Virus record (IMG/VR): IMGVR_UViG_3300042691_008788
Coordinates: 92,619-156,618 of that record
Origin: a virus
Length of the DNA stretch: 64,000 nt
Reading direction: 5' to 3' (one strand)
Program-made: the position numbers and the translations under genes
Part shown: positions 61,295 through 64,000 of the stretch, piece after piece
Position numbering within the stretch: position 1 is the stretch's first letter
How the letters are laid out: each line of letters opens with the position of its first letter
The notes under the pieces: generated by a model
Databases searched by the model: none
Told to the model about the DNA's origin: nothing
What the model saw: the letters and a program-made list of their open reading frames with translations, nothing else

Positions 61295-62818
61295 TTAGAA
61301 TCCGTGGATGATGTGTTCGTTTGTTAGTTGTTCCATTTCCATGAAACCAAGTTCAAGACGAATAAACGCTGGTTTTGAGTCTGGAAATGTCTTGAACGAC
61401 TCTGTTGGTGAGTAATCTACATTTATAGATTGCAGAGCAAGCCTGGGCATCTTTGGTAGATTATCATTGACAAATAGATTCCCAACCCCATCTATTGTAT
61501 AAAATGACATCTCAAACTCTGCTGGAAATGTAAAAAATGCACCACCAGTTCTAAGTCCAGGATAAGCATGATATCTCAAAAGTCGTATTATGTCTAATGC
61601 TGTTTCTGCCTCTGTTGGATTCTTCGGAGCAAACTCAAATGAAAACTGATGTGTCCGTATTGCTGGATCTCTAAACAAAAGTTCTCTTCTAGGATTTGCA
61701 CTTGAACGGGTGTTTGCATTTCTTGCTCCTTGAAAATTCAAATCACCAGCAAGATTTACAACAGGTGAAACTGCATCAAGGCCAAGTGTAATTTTACTAA
61801 GACCACCAAGACCACCTAGAATAACATCTGTTACTGCTTTTACACTGCCTCGTTCAACCAAACCAGCCAGTCCACCTCGTTTTCCAGTTATAGCATCAGA
61901 CAATGACTTAATCGGACCCATTTCTTCTTCAGAATACACAAGTTGATCACCAAATGTTATCTTTTGAGGCATGTATAAACAGATGGTATCCTTGGTCTTT
62001 ACATTGGCATTATTGAATCTTCTGTTTGCGAGCAGTATGTTCTGCTCATTTTTTGGCCTATTTACTTTTCGACCAGATATTCCCTTCTGATCGTAGTTCT
62101 TTGCAGTTTGATTTTTTGGATCAAGAAAATCTGTTGTCTGCACTAAACTCTGCAAAAATTCTGCTCCTTCTTCTTTGGCTTTGTCTAAAACTTGTCCCCC
62201 AAATTGTAGCCATCCCGAATTTTCCCCACCTTCGAAATTTGCTAGTCCAAAATCTATACCATTGGAGTCAATGAACCCAGGTTGAGAGAGTGTAATACCA
62301 TCAACTGAATTTTCATATATCCGTTTTGCTTCTTCAAAATCCTTGGAAAAAGGATCATAACCACCTTGTATTAATGCCCCATTTATTTCTTCATCAGAAA
62401 GTCTCCACTGATTGCCACCTCTGGCAAGTACAGCACTAACAGCCTGATCCCTGTTTCGTTTCTCTCTGGTACTAAGATTTACTTGCTCGGAATCTCCTTG
62501 ATAAATATTGAGTACTATGAAATGTTTGTATCTCGCATTATTACCAAGATCATGTGGATAGTAAAGAAGTCTTGGCAAATCTTCGCCCAATGAATAAGTG
62601 GATTTTTTTATGAAATCCTTAAACTCTGGTGATCGTGTTGCATCCGACTGATTGGACTCAACGATCATGTCCTCAAGTGAATCGGCAGCAAAAAATCTTT
62701 CATAGTATCTCTTATTGGAGCCAGCGGACGCAGTAAATTTCAATTCTGAATAGGTTGCGTCCCCTATAGTCTCATCTTCTTTGTATCTAAACTTTGTTGT
62801 ATTATCGTGCATCGCCAT
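61295..62818 (-). CDS. 48: gp48-like baseplate tail-tube cap protein, 507 aa
   Basis: Joins baseplate hub and tail tube. T4 gp48 has 364 aa. The C-terminal half corresponds: HQFSFEFAPKNPTEAETALD, IIRLLRYHAYPGLRTGGAFF, LPKMPRLALQSINVDYSPTE and ELGFMEMEQLTNEHIIHGF. T4 gp48 shows the same order (FTWDLTPRSTED, then a late ITMREIITLNR). The N-terminal half is charged and unassigned (VNLSTREKRNRDQAVSAVLA). First gene of the minus-strand baseplate operon. Its ATG abuts that of gp4 on the other strand. A perfect TATAAATA lies 84 bases upstream. Confidence 0.85.
   Translation of the reverse strand: MAMHDNTTKFRYKEDETIGDATYSELKFTASAGSNKRYYERFFAADSLEDMIVESNQSDATRSPEFKDFIKKSTYSLGEDLPRLLYYPHDLGNNARYKHFIVLNIYQGDSEQVNLSTREKRNRDQAVSAVLARGGNQWRLSDEEINGALIQGGYDPFSKDFEEAKRIYENSVDGITLSQPGFIDSNGIDFGLANFEGGENSGWLQFGGQVLDKAKEEGAEFLQSLVQTTDFLDPKNQTAKNYDQKGISGRKVNRPKNEQNILLANRRFNNANVKTKDTICLYMPQKITFGDQLVYSEEEMGPIKSLSDAITGKRGGLAGLVERGSVKAVTDVILGGLGGLSKITLGLDAVSPVVNLAGDLNFQGARNANTRSSANPRRELLFRDPAIRTHQFSFEFAPKNPTEAETALDIIRLLRYHAYPGLRTGGAFFTFPAEFEMSFYTIDGVGNLFVNDNLPKMPRLALQSINVDYSPTESFKTFPDSKPAFIRLELGFMEMEQLTNEHIIHGF
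62500..62507 (+). promoter_or_regulatory. Candidate plus-strand late promoter GATAAATA upstream of gene 4
   Basis: The plus strand reads GATAAATA, inside gene 48 and 312 bases before the gp4 ATG. It is the only good match to the octamer class I found in the right orientation upstream of genes 4 and 2. The distance is large and the octamer is short, so a chance match is quite possible. Confidence 0.25.
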
Positions 62819-63277
62819 ATGTCTAACCTAGAGAAAAAATTCCTTCAGGGTACATTTAGCCCAAAGAATCCAAAAAAATACAAGGGCGACCCAACCAAGA
62901 TTATTTATAGAAGTTCTTGGGAAAGAAAGTTTATGGATTACTGTGATTTAAAAGATTCCATCATCGAATGGTCTAGCGAGTCAACTGTTGTTCCATACAG
63001 ATACGAAATGGACGGAAAACCTCATAGGTATTTCATAGACTTCAAAATAGTGGTCAAGGAAAGCAAAGGATCCACTCAGACCTACTTGGTCGAGATCAAG
63101 CCAAAGAAGCAAACCAAACCACCAAAACAACCAAAAAGAAAGACTAAGACCTATTTGTATGAATCTATGCAGTATATCAAGAACCAAAACAAGTGGGATG
63201 CTGCCAAAAAATATGCTGAAGCAAGAGGATGGAAGTTTATCATCCTGACAGAAACCGATCTAGGAATAAAAAACTGA
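62819..63277 (+). CDS. 4: gp4-like head completion protein (nuclease-like fold)
   Basis: Needed to finish heads before tail joining (T4 gp4, also called gp50/gp65). 152 aa, T4 gp4 is 150 aa. Seen: FSPKNPKKYKGDPTKIIYRS, SWERKFMDYCDLKDSIIEWS, HRYFIDFKI and LVEIKPKKQTKPPKQPK. The order Glu35, Asp74, Glu92-x-Lys94 resembles a PD-(D/E)xK nuclease core. The ATG at 62819 starts the recognised homology; a GTG frame extends four codons upstream. No Shine-Dalgarno sequence is visible before either. Divergent to gp48 with the two ATGs touching (CATATG), as T4 gene 4 is divergent to gene 53. Confidence 0.94.
   Translation: MSNLEKKFLQGTFSPKNPKKYKGDPTKIIYRSSWERKFMDYCDLKDSIIEWSSESTVVPYRYEMDGKPHRYFIDFKIVVKESKGSTQTYLVEIKPKKQTKPPKQPKRKTKTYLYESMQYIKNQNKWDAAKKYAEARGWKFIILTETDLGIKN
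62902..62909 (-). promoter_or_regulatory. Putative late promoter TATAAATA of the baseplate operon
   Basis: Perfect match to the T4 late consensus on the minus strand, within the coding part of gene 4 and 84 bases upstream of the gp48 ATG. The resulting message would begin antisense to the first 75 or so bases of gene 4. It is the best promoter candidate for the 62.8-49 kb baseplate operon. Confidence 0.6.
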
Positions 63278-64000
63278 TGGCCGAATACAACGACAAGGAA
63301 ATGGACGGAATCTTTGGTAGAGCCATTGGCAACCTAAAAAGGATTGTCGGTGATCGAAAAGAAAAGGATGAAGAGGTTGATGATTCCCTAACTTTAAAGT
63401 CCATATTCAAATCCATAAAGGAAATGAAGGACGAGAGTCTTGATAAAACTGATGATCCAGATGATTTGTCTCTAGACTCGTTGAAGTGGTTTGAAGAGTT
63501 TGCAGTAGATGCATATGAGGATATAACCAACTCTAGTCAGTATGATAGGAGAACAAAACAGAAAATACTCCGAAACAGTGTGTCTGATTACTACACATCC
63601 AAGATAAGAAGCGGAACTATGTGGACTTTCGCTTACAATCCAGAAACAAGAAATGAGTTAGATTATTGGGATAGATTTCCACTTATCATAATGCTTATCA
63701 GCGAAAAAGACGATCCAACATCTTTTCTTGGGATGAACCTACACTATCTCTATCCAAGGTACAGAAGATTAGTTCTGATGAGTCTTCTTGGCTATATGAA
63801 CGGGGATCTATCGAACACCGAGAGTAGAATAATGTTGATGAACCTCAATAAACTCAGAAAGTTTCCAAATAGATATGGTAGGGTTTGCATAAGAAGATAC
63901 AAGTATAAAAACATACTTGGAAAGATGTTGAGAATACCACCAGAGCATTGGATGAAAGCGATATATCTCCCAACATATCAATTTGTAGGGGCAAGGCCAA
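63277..64000 (+). CDS. Conserved phage protein in the T4 gene 2 position, 3' end cut by window edge
   Basis: Plus-strand frame starting at the ATG that overlaps the gp4 stop (TGATG), open to the window edge: 241 residues visible. Residues 1-75 are charged and helical (EKDEEVDDSLTLKSIFKSIK). A conserved-looking core follows: SGTMWTFAYNPETRNELDYW, DRFPLIIMLI, FLGMNLHYLYPRYRRLVLMS and IPPEHWMKAIYLPTYQFVGA. I recognise the YWDRFPLI...FLGMNLHYL pattern from T4-like phage proteins, sometimes named DNA end protector (gp2). In T4, gene 2 is coded just downstream of gene 4, which agrees. Name kept open. Confidence 0.7.
   Translation, partial: MAEYNDKEMDGIFGRAIGNLKRIVGDRKEKDEEVDDSLTLKSIFKSIKEMKDESLDKTDDPDDLSLDSLKWFEEFAVDAYEDITNSSQYDRRTKQKILRNSVSDYYTSKIRSGTMWTFAYNPETRNELDYWDRFPLIIMLISEKDDPTSFLGMNLHYLYPRYRRLVLMSLLGYMNGDLSNTESRIMLMNLNKLRKFPNRYGRVCIRRYKYKNILGKMLRIPPEHWMKAIYLPTYQFVGARP

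Overview
The window is a 64-kb piece of a T4-like myovirus genome (a contractile-tailed Caudoviricetes phage). The DNA looks moderately AT-rich. Nearly every gene lies on the minus strand, so the transcriptional order runs from high to low coordinates. Virion genes follow the T4 order: 48, 53, hub (27-like), 5, 25, 6, 7-like, 8, tail-fibre genes, 13, 14, 15, 16, 17, 18, 19, 20, 67, 21, 22, 23. No vertex gene 24 or core gene 68 is seen. The DUF4815-type giant protein, the Lsm-like protein and the missing gene 24 resemble marine and freshwater T4-like phages (cyanophage-type) more than the enteric T4 group. The host cannot be named from the sequence.

Layout from right to left. At 62.8-64 kb are the only plus-strand genes: head-completion nuclease gp4 and a partial gene in the T4 gene 2 position. 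Their start abuts the divergently read baseplate operon. From 62.8 to 49 kb lie the baseplate genes: gp48 tube cap, gp53, gp27-like hub, a gp5 spike without lysozyme, a small chitin-binding-like protein, a PAAR tip, an unknown 294-aa protein, a membrane-anchored FHNG protein, gp25, gp6, gp7-like and gp8. From 49 to 34 kb lie large fibre and adhesin genes: a 1751-aa DUF4815 protein, a 56-aa coiled-coil protein, modular fibres, a tail-collar (gp12-like) fibre, a beta-helix protein, a Cys-repeat protein and a LamG-lectin protein. From 34 to 16.6 kb lie neck, terminase, sheath, tube, portal, core, protease, scaffold and capsid genes. This block has two tandem sheath genes and an unknown 819-aa protein between gp16 and gp15. 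It closes with a strong intrinsic terminator after gene 23.

From 16.5 to 11 kb lies a recombination and late-transcription block: a second tube-like protein, UvsY, dCMP deaminase, UvsW, an Lsm-like protein, late sigma factor gp55 and Mre11-like gp47. Between gp47 and its partner gp46, which runs off the left edge, sits a roughly 9-kb island. It holds a protein with a basic Cys-containing N-terminus shared with giant-virus-type DUF families, two paralogous 148/149-aa proteins and a 2272-aa beta-helix adhesin. Their start and stop codons overlap, so they are probably translated together.

Regulation: octamers matching the T4 late promoter (TATAAATA), mostly as GATAAATA or AATAAATA, lie about 16-22 bases before several start codons. 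A perfect TATAAATA lies 84 bases upstream of gp48. These fit the gp55 late sigma factor encoded here. No tRNA gene, CRISPR array, insertion sequence or intron was seen, and no stretch over 300 bases lacks a gene. The largest gap is 154 bases, at 12601-12754.
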